From Ohtaekwangia koreensis (lineage in GTDB: Bacteria; Bacteroidota; Bacteroidia; Cytophagales; Cyclobacteriaceae), in the NCBI RefSeq assembly GCF_900167975.1, contig NZ_FUZU01000001.1, positions 315,001-379,000 of the forward strand: a stretch of 64,000 nt of DNA. The letters run 5' to 3'. Below the pieces are notes generated by a model. The model saw only the letters and a program-made list of their open reading frames with translations. It did no database searches and was not told the DNA's origin. Position numbers and translations under genes: made by a program. The number at the start of each line of letters is the position of its first letter. Position 1 is the stretch's first letter. Shown here one piece after another: positions 35,538 through 43,634 of this stretch.

Positions 35538-36581
35538 ATGAAGAAATTTAAGATTAAGCCTGTCAATACCTCCCTGGAACAATCGCTCAAGCGGAAGATC
35601 GATCAGAAAACAAAACCATTGGGAGCGTTAGGTCGGTTAGAGGAACTGGCATTGCAAATAGGCACCATTCAACAGACGCTCACACCATCGCTGTCCAATC
35701 CACATATACTTGTTTTCGCGGGCGATCACGGTATCGTAGAAGAAGGCGTGAGTGCTTATCCGCAAGAAGTTACCTGGCAGATGGTAATGAATTTTATACA
35801 AGGTGGTGCTGCCATCAATGTTTTCTGCAAGCAGCATGGTATAACATTGAACGTAGTGGACGCTGGTGTTAACTATGATTTTCCGGAAGGTCTCGAAGGT
35901 CTTGTGTATAATAAGGTTGGCAAAGGCACCCGTAATTTTTTAAAAGGACAGGCCATGACAATCGAGCAAGCACAGCGGTGTATAGAATCTTCCTCCGAAA
36001 TTATAAAGAGTATACATGCCAAAGGTTGTAACATTATCGGCTTTGGAGAGATGGGTATCGGGAATACAACTTCTGCGAGCGCATTGATGAGTTTATTCTG
36101 TGATATACCTGTAGCGCAATGTGTCGGTCTTGGTACAGGATTAAATGAGAGTGCACTCCAGCATAAAACAGCCGTTGTCACAGAAGCGCTGAAGCAATAC
36201 AACAAACATGATACACCGATTGCCATGCTCGCTACATTTGGTGGTTTCGAAATCGCCCAGATAGTAGGGGCGATGTTGCAGGCGGCAGAACTTGGAATGA
36301 TTATACTCGTAGATGGTTTCATTACAACATCAGCATACCTGGTAGCGCAGGCTATAGAACCTGCCGTACGCGACTATAGTATATTTTGTCATCAGTCGCA
36401 GGAGAAAGGACATACCCTCATGTTGCAGGCGCTCGATGTGAAGCCACTGCTTGATTTAAATATGCGCCTTGGCGAAGGCACGGGTGCAGCGGTAGCGTAT
36501 CCTATTGTACAATCTGCAGTAGCGTTTCTAAATCAGATGGCGAGTTTTGAATCGGCTAGCGTAAGCGGGAAGAAAGCGTAA
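35538..36581 (+). CDS. cobT: Nicotinate-nucleotide-dimethylbenzimidazole phosphoribosyltransferase
   Basis: 347 residues. CobT activates the lower-ligand base by moving phosphoribose from nicotinate mononucleotide to dimethylbenzimidazole. The family segments TKPLGALGRLEELA, FAGDHGIVEEGVSAYP, IIGFGEMGIGNTTSAS (the phosphate site) and QEKGHTLMLQALDVKPLLD are conserved, and the catalytic Glu in the C-terminal LGEGTGAA is present. It is third in the B12 operon, 3 bases after cobU. Confidence 0.95.
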   Translation: MKKFKIKPVNTSLEQSLKRKIDQKTKPLGALGRLEELALQIGTIQQTLTPSLSNPHILVFAGDHGIVEEGVSAYPQEVTWQMVMNFIQGGAAINVFCKQHGITLNVVDAGVNYDFPEGLEGLVYNKVGKGTRNFLKGQAMTIEQAQRCIESSSEIIKSIHAKGCNIIGFGEMGIGNTTSASALMSLFCDIPVAQCVGLGTGLNESALQHKTAVVTEALKQYNKHDTPIAMLATFGGFEIAQIVGAMLQAAELGMIILVDGFITTSAYLVAQAIEPAVRDYSIFCHQSQEKGHTLMLQALDVKPLLDLNMRLGEGTGAAVAYPIVQSAVAFLNQMASFESASVSGKKA

Positions 36582-36617
36582 GGCTGAAAGCGAAATACTT
36601 ATAATATAAATAATTTC

Positions 36618-37394
36618 TTGAGACGAGAGCTTCAGATATTTTTTACAGCTGTAATGTTCTACACGCGTATACCTTGTCCGCGTTGGGTGGATCACGATGC
36701 GGCAAATCTCAATGAAGCTACGCGTTACTTTCCGTTGGTCGGCTGGATTGTAGCGGCCTTTTCGTGGTTGATTTTTGCAGGCAGTAAATATTTATTTCCT
36801 GGCGAGATAAGTATAATTCTTTCTATAGTGGCTGGTATATTCATTACCGGTGCTTTTCATGAAGATGGTTTGGCTGATGTATGCGATGGCTTTGGTGGCG
36901 GTTGGACGAAAGAAAAAATCCTGACGATCATGAAAGATAGCCGGGTAGGGACGTATGGCGTTGTTGGGTTAATCTTTATTCTGCTCCTGAAATTTTTCTC
37001 GTTGTTACAATTTGGTTCTCTTCCAGGATTGTACTTTGCTTTGATACTGGTTACAGCGCATTCGCTCAGCAGATTGTCTGCAGTGATGATAATTTTCACC
37101 TCTGTATATGCCCGTGAAGATGCCGATAGTAAAGCTAAGCCTGTCGCTCAGCAGTTGCGTTTAAAAAACCTTTTGATAGCTTCATTGTGGGCCATTATAC
37201 CGCTGGCGATATTGGTATATATTAATATGTTGATGCTGGCAGTCGTTATTCCTGTAGTATTAGTGACTATATATCTGCGATGGTATTTTAAGAAATGGAT
37301 TAGCGGATATACCGGTGACTGCCTGGGTGCAACACAACAGGTAAATGAAGTTGTAATCTATTTAAGTATCCTGGCGTTATGGAGATTTATGTAA
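36618..37394 (+). CDS. cobS: Adenosylcobinamide-GDP ribazoletransferase (cobalamin synthase)
   Basis: 258 residues, integral membrane. CobS joins alpha-ribazole (phosphate) to adenosylcobinamide-GDP, the last linking step. The Asp-rich cytoplasmic motif GAFHEDGLADVCDGFGGG and the CDP-alcohol-like core are intact; about six hydrophobic helices follow. The start is TTG at 36618 (LRRELQIFFTAVMFYTRIP...); no ATG is present at the expected family N-terminus. The end overlaps cobC by 16 bases, indicating translational coupling. Confidence 0.93.
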   Translation: MRRELQIFFTAVMFYTRIPCPRWVDHDAANLNEATRYFPLVGWIVAAFSWLIFAGSKYLFPGEISIILSIVAGIFITGAFHEDGLADVCDGFGGGWTKEKILTIMKDSRVGTYGVVGLIFILLLKFFSLLQFGSLPGLYFALILVTAHSLSRLSAVMIIFTSVYAREDADSKAKPVAQQLRLKNLLIASLWAIIPLAILVYINMLMLAVVIPVVLVTIYLRWYFKKWISGYTGDCLGATQQVNEVVIYLSILALWRFM

Positions 37395-37912
37395 TCCGCC
37401 ATACCACACCAGACGTTGCCAAAGGTGTTTGCTATGGGCATTCCGATATCCCGGTTACGCATGCTTTTGAAGAGGAAGTTCGATCTATACTTTCAAAGAT
37501 TCCCCAGCACATACAGATAATATATACCAGTCCGCTAGAGCGATGTGCCAGGTTGGCAGCTGCTATAGCGGCTCAAAGCAATGTTCACATCATAACAGAC
37601 GATCGTTTAAAAGAATTGAATTTCGGTGATTGGGAAATGCAGCGTTGGGATACTATAGAACAAACAGCATTGATGCGCTGGATGGACAACTACGAGGAAG
37701 AATGTTGTCCCAATGGAGAATCATACTTGCAGCTTGTAAGCCGTGTTAAAAATTTCCTGGAAGCTATTGCCACTTCAGATCATCAGACAATCGCCGTTGT
37801 TACCCACGGAGGCGTTATCAAATCAATGAAAGCGCTCATTGACAAAATCTCGCTCAAAGACGCCATGGCGTATCAGTCAGCGTACGGAGAAATCATCCGC
37901 TTCCAAGTATAA
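37379..37912 (+). CDS. cobC: Alpha-ribazole phosphatase, histidine phosphatase family
   Basis: 177 residues of the histidine phosphatase (phosphoglycerate mutase-like) superfamily. The N-terminal motif IRHTTP holds the phosphorylated His8, the second Arg and Glu appear in SPLERCARLA and ELNFGDWEM, and the closing His is in VTHGGV. CobC removes the phosphate from alpha-ribazole 5'-phosphate (or from cobalamin phosphate). The operon position fixes the assignment, since the fold alone is promiscuous. It is the last gene of the B12 unit, overlapping cobS. Confidence 0.88.
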   Translation: MEIYVIRHTTPDVAKGVCYGHSDIPVTHAFEEEVRSILSKIPQHIQIIYTSPLERCARLAAAIAAQSNVHIITDDRLKELNFGDWEMQRWDTIEQTALMRWMDNYEEECCPNGESYLQLVSRVKNFLEAIATSDHQTIAVVTHGGVIKSMKALIDKISLKDAMAYQSAYGEIIRFQV

Positions 37913-37924
37913 AATTATTTTTTC

Positions 37925-37954
37925 TTGCGTTGAACCAAAAGCTTTCTACATTTG
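37925..37954 (+). promoter_or_regulatory. Promoter of the Rrf2 regulator gene
   Basis: TTG (37925-37927), 19 bases, then TACATTTG (37947-37954), a full consensus match. The operator starts at the next base, 37955, so a bound repressor would cover the transcription start. Confidence 0.7.
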
Positions 37955-37979
37955 TACTGTAATAAATAAGATTACAGTA
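37955..37979 (+). promoter_or_regulatory. Rrf2 operator, copy 1
   Basis: Perfect 9-bp inverted repeat TACTGTAAT-N7-ATTACAGTA, directly after the promoter -7 box and reaching the A of the Rrf2 start codon. The same half-sites recur before the gene at 38453. Confidence 0.7.
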
Positions 37980-38386
37980 TGAACGGCCGATTTTCCATCT
38001 CTTTGCATATCCTGACTTTGCTGGACAGGTTTCCAAACGAGTTAGTGTCGTCCGAATTCATGGCTGGGAGTATAAATATTAACCCCGTGCTGGTACGCAA
38101 GGAGATCAGTAATCTGAAGAAACACGGACTCGTAGCAAGCAAAGAAGGCAAAGCAGGCGGCTTTATGTTGGCAAAGCCTTCGAAGCAGATTCGTCTCTCG
38201 GATATATACAAGGCGGTTCGGCAGACACCTGTATTAGGACAAACCAAGAATACACCGAATCCGAAGTGCCTCGTGGGGAAACAAATTGATAAGCATTTGA
38301 ATAATCTTTTTGATGAAGCTGAAGAGGCACTGGTGAAGAAACTCGACAAAACAACATTGTCAGAATTTACAAACCGGTTCAATTGA
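37979..38386 (+). CDS. Rrf2-family transcriptional regulator
   Basis: 135 residues: an N-terminal winged helix (FSISLHILTLLDRFP, LVRKEISNLKKHGLVASKEGKAGGFML) and a helical dimerisation tail. A single Cys97 (NPKCLVGK) is present; the three-Cys iron-sulphur cluster of IscR/NsrR-type members is absent. It therefore resembles the redox-sensing YwnA/HypR-like branch. Two copies of the operator CTGTAAT-N7-ATTACA lie before its own gene and before the adjacent NAD(P)-binding protein gene, arguing for autoregulation and control of that gene. Confidence 0.87.
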   Translation: MNGRFSISLHILTLLDRFPNELVSSEFMAGSININPVLVRKEISNLKKHGLVASKEGKAGGFMLAKPSKQIRLSDIYKAVRQTPVLGQTKNTPNPKCLVGKQIDKHLNNLFDEAEEALVKKLDKTTLSEFTNRFN

Positions 38387-38402
38387 ATTTTTTTTGAATT
38401 AA

Positions 38403-38425
38403 ACTGTAATAAAAATTATTACAAT
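38403..38425 (+). promoter_or_regulatory. Rrf2 operator, copy 2
   Basis: ACTGTAAT-N7-ATTACAAT, the same half-sites and the same 7-base spacer as copy 1 with one base changed, 28 bases before the start of the NAD(P)-binding protein gene. Confidence 0.65.
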
Positions 38426-38452
38426 ATACATTAACCATTAAAATTTATAATC

Positions 38453-39106
38453 ATGAAAATTGCATTGATCGGAGCCTCAGGATTTGTTGGTTCGCACATT
38501 TTGAAAGAAGCATTGGATCGCGGCCACCAGGTAACAGCGATTGTGCGTAATCCTGAAAAGATTACAGAGAAACATCCCAACCTTCAGGCTAAAAAAGGTG
38601 ATGTTTTCAATACAGATGAAATTGCCAAGCTTGTAAGTGGTCACGATGCTGTTATCAGCTCCTATAATGCAGGCTGGCAAAACCCAAACCTATATGATGA
38701 TTTTCTGAAAGGTTCACAAGCTATACAGGAAGGCGTGAAAAAATCCGGAGTGAAACGTTTGATCGTAGTAGGTGGAGGTGGTAGTCTCGAGATCGCTCCA
38801 GGTGTCCAATTGGTAGATACACCACAATTCCCTGCCGAATGGAAATCTGGTGCGTTGGCTGCGCGTGATTATTTAAATATCATCCGTAAGGAAGATGCAT
38901 TGGATTGGACATTCTTTAGTCCTGCAATAGAAATGCACCACGGTATAAAAGATGGTCGCACGGGTAAATATCGTCTGGGAACGGATCAACCTGTATTCGA
39001 TGCAAATGGCGCGAGCAGACTTTCTCCTGAAGATCTAAGTATAGTATTGATAGACGAATTGGATAATAAAAAATTCATCCGTAAACGCTTTACTGCAGCG
39101 TATTAA
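38453..39106 (+). CDS. NAD(P)-binding protein of the NmrA/YwnB-like SDR group
   Basis: 217 residues. The Rossmann dinucleotide motif LIGASGFVGSHI (about 4-15) opens the protein, the middle contains RLIVVGGGGSLEIAPG and ends with an SDR-like extended region; the Tyr-Lys catalytic pair of classical SDRs is not evident. It resembles YwnB and other NADP(H)-binding relatives that pair with Rrf2 regulators. The Rrf2 operator upstream suggests induction by electrophile or hypochlorite-type stress; substrate is unknown. Confidence 0.82.
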   Translation: MKIALIGASGFVGSHILKEALDRGHQVTAIVRNPEKITEKHPNLQAKKGDVFNTDEIAKLVSGHDAVISSYNAGWQNPNLYDDFLKGSQAIQEGVKKSGVKRLIVVGGGGSLEIAPGVQLVDTPQFPAEWKSGALAARDYLNIIRKEDALDWTFFSPAIEMHHGIKDGRTGKYRLGTDQPVFDANGASRLSPEDLSIVLIDELDNKKFIRKRFTAAY

Positions 39107-39210
39107 AAATTAACGGCGAGTTGCCGGCTTTCACGTTATAAGGAATATAGTATACTTCTCTAATGCGTGGCTGACAACTCGCTGCTTTCATCACCCCAAA
39201 TTCCAAAAAA

Positions 39211-40077
39211 ATGGCATCAGTTCTTCACAAGACTATATCTGTTGATGGAATAAAAATATTCTATCGTGAAGCAGGCTCTCCGTTCAATCCACTGATTCTT
39301 TTACTCCACGGATTTCCCTCATCATCGCATATGTATCGCGATCTTATGTATGATCTTGCGGATGATTATCACCTCATCGCTCCCGACTATCCGGCTTTCG
39401 GCAACAGCGACATGCCCGACCGGAATATATACTCCTATACCTTTGATAATCTCTCGATGACCATAGAGAAATTCATCGATGCTCTGAAGCTTTCAAAGTT
39501 TAGTATATACATGCAGGATTATGGCTCCCCCGTGGGCTATAGAATCGCAGTGAGAAGACCTGCACAGATTCAGGCGCTCATCATTCAAAATGCAAATGCG
39601 TATGAAGAAGGATTAGGACCTGCTATCGAAGATGGAAAACGTTTCTGGGCGAATCGAAATGAAGAAACCGAAAATGCCATGCGTGGTATACTTACCATAG
39701 AGGGTACTAAGATGCAATACATGGATGGAGTTGAATCCCCGGAGAAAATAAGTCCGGATGCGTACCTCTATGATCAATTATTTTTAGACCGTGAAGGCAA
39801 TAAAAAAATTCAACTTGATCTCCTTTACGACTATCGCAACAACATTACGCTGTATCCGGTGTGGCAGAAATACCTTCGCGATCATCAACCTCCGGCATTG
39901 ATAACCTGGGGGAAAAATGATGCCCTGTTTACAGACAAAGGTGCCGTGGCATATAAAAAAGATTTGCCAGACGCAGAAATTCATTTACTGAATACAGGCC
40001 ATTTCGCATTGGAAGAGTTTCATGCAGAGATCGCAGCACACATCGATGATTTTCTGAAAAGGGTACTTCCACAATAA
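39211..40077 (+). CDS. Alpha/beta hydrolase, epoxide hydrolase or dehalogenase type
   Basis: 288 residues. The oxyanion-hole motif HGFPSSSHMYR (about 33-43) is followed by the nucleophile elbow MQDYGSPVGYR with Asp103 rather than Ser, as in haloalkane dehalogenases and epoxide hydrolases. A general acid region precedes His near residue 268 (NTGHFALEEF). Many members detoxify epoxides or halogenated compounds. It is downstream of the Rrf2-linked gene on the same strand but lacks a visible operator of its own; a link is possible only. Confidence 0.83.
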   Translation: MASVLHKTISVDGIKIFYREAGSPFNPLILLLHGFPSSSHMYRDLMYDLADDYHLIAPDYPAFGNSDMPDRNIYSYTFDNLSMTIEKFIDALKLSKFSIYMQDYGSPVGYRIAVRRPAQIQALIIQNANAYEEGLGPAIEDGKRFWANRNEETENAMRGILTIEGTKMQYMDGVESPEKISPDAYLYDQLFLDREGNKKIQLDLLYDYRNNITLYPVWQKYLRDHQPPALITWGKNDALFTDKGAVAYKKDLPDAEIHLLNTGHFALEEFHAEIAAHIDDFLKRVLPQ

Positions 40078-40143
40078 TAAAGCCCATTAAGTTTTTAGAT
40101 ATTTCATATTGGTTCCTATTGCTTCCTGATTTACCTTGCGGCC

Positions 40144-40527
40144 GTGTTCAGGAAAATAATCTGCTATGTAATTCTTTTAAGCATGACACTGCATTGCGGC
40201 AGCAGGTTGGGTATTCTTTCCTATATATATCAACAGCGCCACGATATAGCCTATACAATCGGTCTTATCTCGGAGATCCCGATCGCTTTATGTAGCAGCG
40301 ATTATGATTTTAACGAAGGGCTTCCTGTTGTCCATCAGGATACCAGTGATCAAAGTATTCCTCCATTTTTTTCAAACGCACACGAAATTTTATTGTTTGT
40401 TCAACAGCACGACTTCGCTTTGAATATAGAACGTAATGCAATTGCCGATACTTCAAATATATATGTTAAAAACAGGAAGTATACTGCACCGTTACCTGCC
40501 ATCTTTCACCCGCCTTCTTTAGCATAA
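40144..40527 (+). CDS. Small membrane-associated protein of the copper locus
   Basis: 127 residues, starting at a GTG (40144). A hydrophobic N-terminus (FRKIICYVILLSMTL) is followed by HCGSRLGILSYIYQQRHDIAYTIGL and later LCSSDYDF; the paired Cys18 and Cys50 and nearby His17 and His33 could hold a metal. From memory, small proteins with this HCxSRLGxLSxxY pattern are found in Bacteroidota beside metal genes, but I know no assigned function. It lies 96 bases before the MbnP-like gene, which makes a copper role plausible. An alternative start is ATG 40183, which would remove the membrane segment. Confidence 0.6.
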   Translation: MFRKIICYVILLSMTLHCGSRLGILSYIYQQRHDIAYTIGLISEIPIALCSSDYDFNEGLPVVHQDTSDQSIPPFFSNAHEILLFVQQHDFALNIERNAIADTSNIYVKNRKYTAPLPAIFHPPSLA

Positions 40528-40623
40528 CCATTCTTTTCTTATTCTCACGTAAGCAGGCCTTGTAGTTAACAAGCGCTGTCTGTTTCGTCATTATTATTTT
40601 TTAACATTTTACGAATTTTGGTT

Positions 40624-41412
40624 ATGAAAAAGATATTATCTCTTTCTGTTCTTGCTATTGCTTTTATTTTACTGACCTCCTGTTCAGACGATGAAAACCC
40701 GCAGTCGGGTTCAATCGAAATTGAATTTGACAACGTTGTTGGAGAGGACGACCTCACACTGAATACAACCGAAGAAGTATATACGAATGCTGCCGGTGAA
40801 ACTTTTAAAGTGACCATGCTGAAATACTATATAAGCAACATTATACTTACCCGTGAAGACGGGTCTATTTACCAGGATGAAGTTACTGCGGATGGTTCCA
40901 AAGGATATTACCTGGTGGATGAAGCGAATGCTGTATCGCAGTTAATAACATTGAACAACGTACCTGCCGGAAGTTATACCAGCATGACCTTTACCATTGG
41001 TGTAGACGCAAACCGCGTAACGGAAGGTGCACAGACGGGCGCACTGGATATAGCGAACGATATGTTCTGGAGCTGGAACAGTGGCTATATATTCTTAAAG
41101 TTTGAAGGTATATCTGCAGCATCCACAGAAGAGAATAAAGCTGTGATGTATCATGTAGGTGGATATAAAATAATTGATACCAATCCGAGTTCTGCTAATA
41201 ATGTAAAAACCAAAACGGTTACGTTCACGGCTGCGAAAGTTGCTTCCGATAAAACTCCGGAAGTACATATGATCGTAGATGTATTAAAATTCTTTGCATC
41301 ACCCAATCAAGTAAGCTTTGCAGCCGTGCCGGTGCAAATGTCACCCAAGGAAAATATACCTGTGGTGGAGAACTATCTCAACACATTTATAGCAGACCAT
41401 GTACATAACTAA
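40624..41412 (+). CDS. MbnP-like copper-binding lipoprotein
   Basis: 262 residues with a lipoprotein signal (lipobox LLTSC, Cys20). The chain matches the MbnP family: an N-terminal FDNVVGEDDLTLN strand, a TMLKYYISNI core, and the conserved block ANDMFWSWNSGYIFLKFEG with Trp149 and Trp151. In the methanotroph system MbnP is modified by MbnH, which oxidises a Trp to kynurenine, and MbnP binds copper. The adjacent MbnH-like gene overlaps its end by 14 bases, as in that pair. No methanobactin precursor or transporter gene is seen, so the protein probably serves copper handling in the periplasm. The ATG at 40624 was preferred to the TTG six bases upstream. Confidence 0.85.
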   Translation: MKKILSLSVLAIAFILLTSCSDDENPQSGSIEIEFDNVVGEDDLTLNTTEEVYTNAAGETFKVTMLKYYISNIILTREDGSIYQDEVTADGSKGYYLVDEANAVSQLITLNNVPAGSYTSMTFTIGVDANRVTEGAQTGALDIANDMFWSWNSGYIFLKFEGISAASTEENKAVMYHVGGYKIIDTNPSSANNVKTKTVTFTAAKVASDKTPEVHMIVDVLKFFASPNQVSFAAVPVQMSPKENIPVVENYLNTFIADHVHN

Positions 41413-42466
41413 TGCGGCTGGGATCACAGGTATACCAGCGGTTTTTTTAATTTTTGCCGTGATGGTGCCACTGCTGTGGGGATGCTCGGATGCAGACGTC
41501 ACTGCTGATACATCCTATACCATGGAACAACCTGCTAATTTTCCGAAGGCCACGTATACACTTGAAAACAACCCCGTAACGAAAGAAGGATTTGAGCTGG
41601 GGAGAATGCTATTTTATGATACACGCCTCTCGGGCGACAGCACGATCTCGTGTAGCACCTGTCACATTCAGCAGGCGGCTTTCGCAGATCCAGCTCATCG
41701 GGTTAATCATGGTGTAGCCAACCGACTGGGTACACGCAATACACCAGCGTTGACGAATGTCGCTTTTCGATCTTCTTTCTTTTGGGATGGTGGAAGCAAT
41801 CACCTTGATTTCGTTCCAGTTAATGCGCTTACCTCACACGTTGAAATGGATAATACAATGGAAGAAGTTGTGAGAAGGCTAAATGACCTTCCGGAATATC
41901 AAAAGCGTTTTAAAAATGCATTTAATAAAGAGGAGATTGACAGTCAGCAACTACTCCATGCACTATCACAGTTTATGGTAATGTTTGTCTCCGCGAATGC
42001 AAAGTATGACAAAGTGATTCGCGGTGAAGGCGAGCAATTTTCAGCAGAGGAACTTGCCGGCTATGATCTTTTTATAGCCAAGTGTTCTTCCTGCCACGCC
42101 ACCGATCTTTTTACAGATGGTTCGTATCGAAACAACGGACTGGATACTGATTTTAAAAAAGATAGTGGACGAAGCCGAATCACAGAGTTATCTGACGACC
42201 TCGGTAAATTTAAAGTACCAAGCTTGCGCAATGTTGCGCTTACACCTCCCTATATGCATGACGGACGATTTCAGACGCTGGAACAAGTACTGACGCATTA
42301 CGCCCGTCAGGTGAAAGACTCGCCAACAGTAGACCCTGCGTTGCGATCAGGTGATTCGCTTGGTATTCCGATAACCGATGATGAACGTTTGAAAATAATA
42401 GCGTTCATCAAAACTTTAACAGATGATGAATTCGGAAGGGATAAGCGCTTCGCGGATCCTTTTTAG
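41399..42466 (+). CDS. MbnH-like dihaem protein of the cytochrome c peroxidase family
   Basis: 355 residues with a lipoprotein signal (lipobox LLWGC, Cys29). Two c-type haem sites are present: CSTCH (85-89) and CSSCH (229-233), in the layout of bacterial dihaem cytochrome c peroxidases and the MauG/MbnH relatives. MbnH forms a high-valent iron state and oxidises a Trp of its partner MbnP. Gene order and overlap (14 bases) with the MbnP-like gene make that pairing the best assignment. Expected location: membrane-anchored, periplasmic side. Confidence 0.87.
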   Translation: MYITNAAGITGIPAVFLIFAVMVPLLWGCSDADVTADTSYTMEQPANFPKATYTLENNPVTKEGFELGRMLFYDTRLSGDSTISCSTCHIQQAAFADPAHRVNHGVANRLGTRNTPALTNVAFRSSFFWDGGSNHLDFVPVNALTSHVEMDNTMEEVVRRLNDLPEYQKRFKNAFNKEEIDSQQLLHALSQFMVMFVSANAKYDKVIRGEGEQFSAEELAGYDLFIAKCSSCHATDLFTDGSYRNNGLDTDFKKDSGRSRITELSDDLGKFKVPSLRNVALTPPYMHDGRFQTLEQVLTHYARQVKDSPTVDPALRSGDSLGIPITDDERLKIIAFIKTLTDDEFGRDKRFADPF

Positions 42467-42532
42467 GAAGTAAGGTATAGTAGTATAATAGAATCAACAG
42501 TATCCAGATCGATACTGATAATATTTAAAAAA

Positions 42533-43462
42533 ATGAAGTATATGAAAAGATATATTCTGCTGATACTCATCCTGTCGTTGACATCGGTTTCTGCTATAGC
42601 ATGCGATGTATGCGGATGTTCACTGGGAGGAAATTACTATGGTATACTGCCACAGTTTAATAAGAACTTTGTAGGGCTTCGGTGGAGTCAGGCGAAGTTC
42701 TATGCCTATATGAATCACGAAAGCGAATATACCAAGCCGGAGTATTCGCATGATACCTATAGCTCCGTAGAGTTGTGGGGAAGATTTTATGTGAGCAAGA
42801 AATTCCAGGTGTTTGCTTTCGTGCCGTATGCCTATAATACAATGCGCGGGTCGGAGCAGAATGTTACAAGTCAGGGGCTGAGCGATATTACTGTGGTTGC
42901 CAATTGTTTACTCTTCAATACAGGTGACGACAAGACTAAAAAATTCAAGCATACCTTGATGGCAGGCGGAGGCTTGAAACTTCCAACCGGTAAATTTGAA
43001 TTGCAGGATAAAGGTAAACTTGTGAATCCTAATTTTCAGATGGGAACCGGTAGTATAGATTTCCTGGTCTCCGCCGTGTATACCGTGCGTTATCAGAAAA
43101 TAGGTCTGAATACAGAGACCGGGTATAAAATCAACACGCGTAACTCAAATGATTATCTGTTTGGAAATCAGTTTCATGCTTCCTCACAATTGTTCTATTG
43201 GCAGAATGTAAAGGCGATATCATTTCTGCCCAATGCTGGTATATATTATGAGCAGGCGGCATCTCACAAAGATGGAAGAGCGATACAAACCAATACGGGT
43301 GGTTCCGCGCTGCTTGCTTCGGCTGGATTGGAAACTTACTTTAAAAATTTTACACTTGGTGTCAACTATAAACATCCTCTACATCAACACTATAACAGTG
43401 ATGATATTGCAGACATCACCACCAAAGACCGATGGAGCGTTTCAATGACCTATAATTTTTAG
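42533..43462 (+). CDS. Outer-membrane barrel protein with N-terminal CxxCxC motif
   Basis: 309 residues. A signal peptide (about 1-22) is followed at once by ACDVCGCSLGG (Cys24, Cys27, Cys29), a likely metal-binding site, and then by amphipathic strands rich in aromatic residues (SYNTMR-like turns, SVELWGRFYVSKKFQVFAF, GLSDITVVANCLL) ending in Tyr-Asn-Phe, typical of an outer-membrane barrel. In related Bacteroidota loci such CxxCxC barrel proteins follow MbnP/MbnH genes. It would be a candidate copper pore or receptor that works without TonB, since no TonB box is visible. Substrate is inferred from context only. Confidence 0.7.
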   Translation: MKYMKRYILLILILSLTSVSAIACDVCGCSLGGNYYGILPQFNKNFVGLRWSQAKFYAYMNHESEYTKPEYSHDTYSSVELWGRFYVSKKFQVFAFVPYAYNTMRGSEQNVTSQGLSDITVVANCLLFNTGDDKTKKFKHTLMAGGGLKLPTGKFELQDKGKLVNPNFQMGTGSIDFLVSAVYTVRYQKIGLNTETGYKINTRNSNDYLFGNQFHASSQLFYWQNVKAISFLPNAGIYYEQAASHKDGRAIQTNTGGSALLASAGLETYFKNFTLGVNYKHPLHQHYNSDDIADITTKDRWSVSMTYNF

Positions 43463-43512
43463 AAGTGTAAATTAAAAATAGCGTTCTCCGTCTATATCCT
43501 GGAAAATTTTTT

Positions 43513-43610
43513 CTGTTGACTTCGCGTACAAGCGTACTGATCGAAATGCGTGTTTTTACTTTCAGAAACATGATTCGAACCCTCAGTCATCGTGTGCGTG
43601 AAGTCAGCAG
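43513..43610. repeat. 98-bp segment with imperfect terminal inverted repeats
   Basis: The ends are related inverted repeats of about 15 bp (43513-43527 and 43596-43610, three mismatches). The inside holds a repeated GCGTAC word (43525-43536) and on the minus strand a GGTTCGAATC word like a tRNA T-loop, but without a T stem. It could be a small palindromic element, a relic or a structured leader. It lies in the 253-base gap before the AraC gene. Confidence 0.4.
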
Positions 43611-43626
43611 ATATACCCTAGAATAT

Positions 43627-43634
43627 TATTTTTG
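43627..43634 (+). promoter_or_regulatory. -7 promoter element of the second AraC gene
   Basis: TATTTTTG, a full match to TAnnTTTG; no TTG sits at the right distance upstream. The start codon is 82 bases downstream. Confidence 0.35.

Noticed and set aside
43545-43590. Possible tRNA fragment (GGTTCGAATC on the minus strand)
   Set aside because: The five bases on either side of the T-loop word do not pair as a T stem, and no acceptor stem, D arm or anticodon arm could be found.
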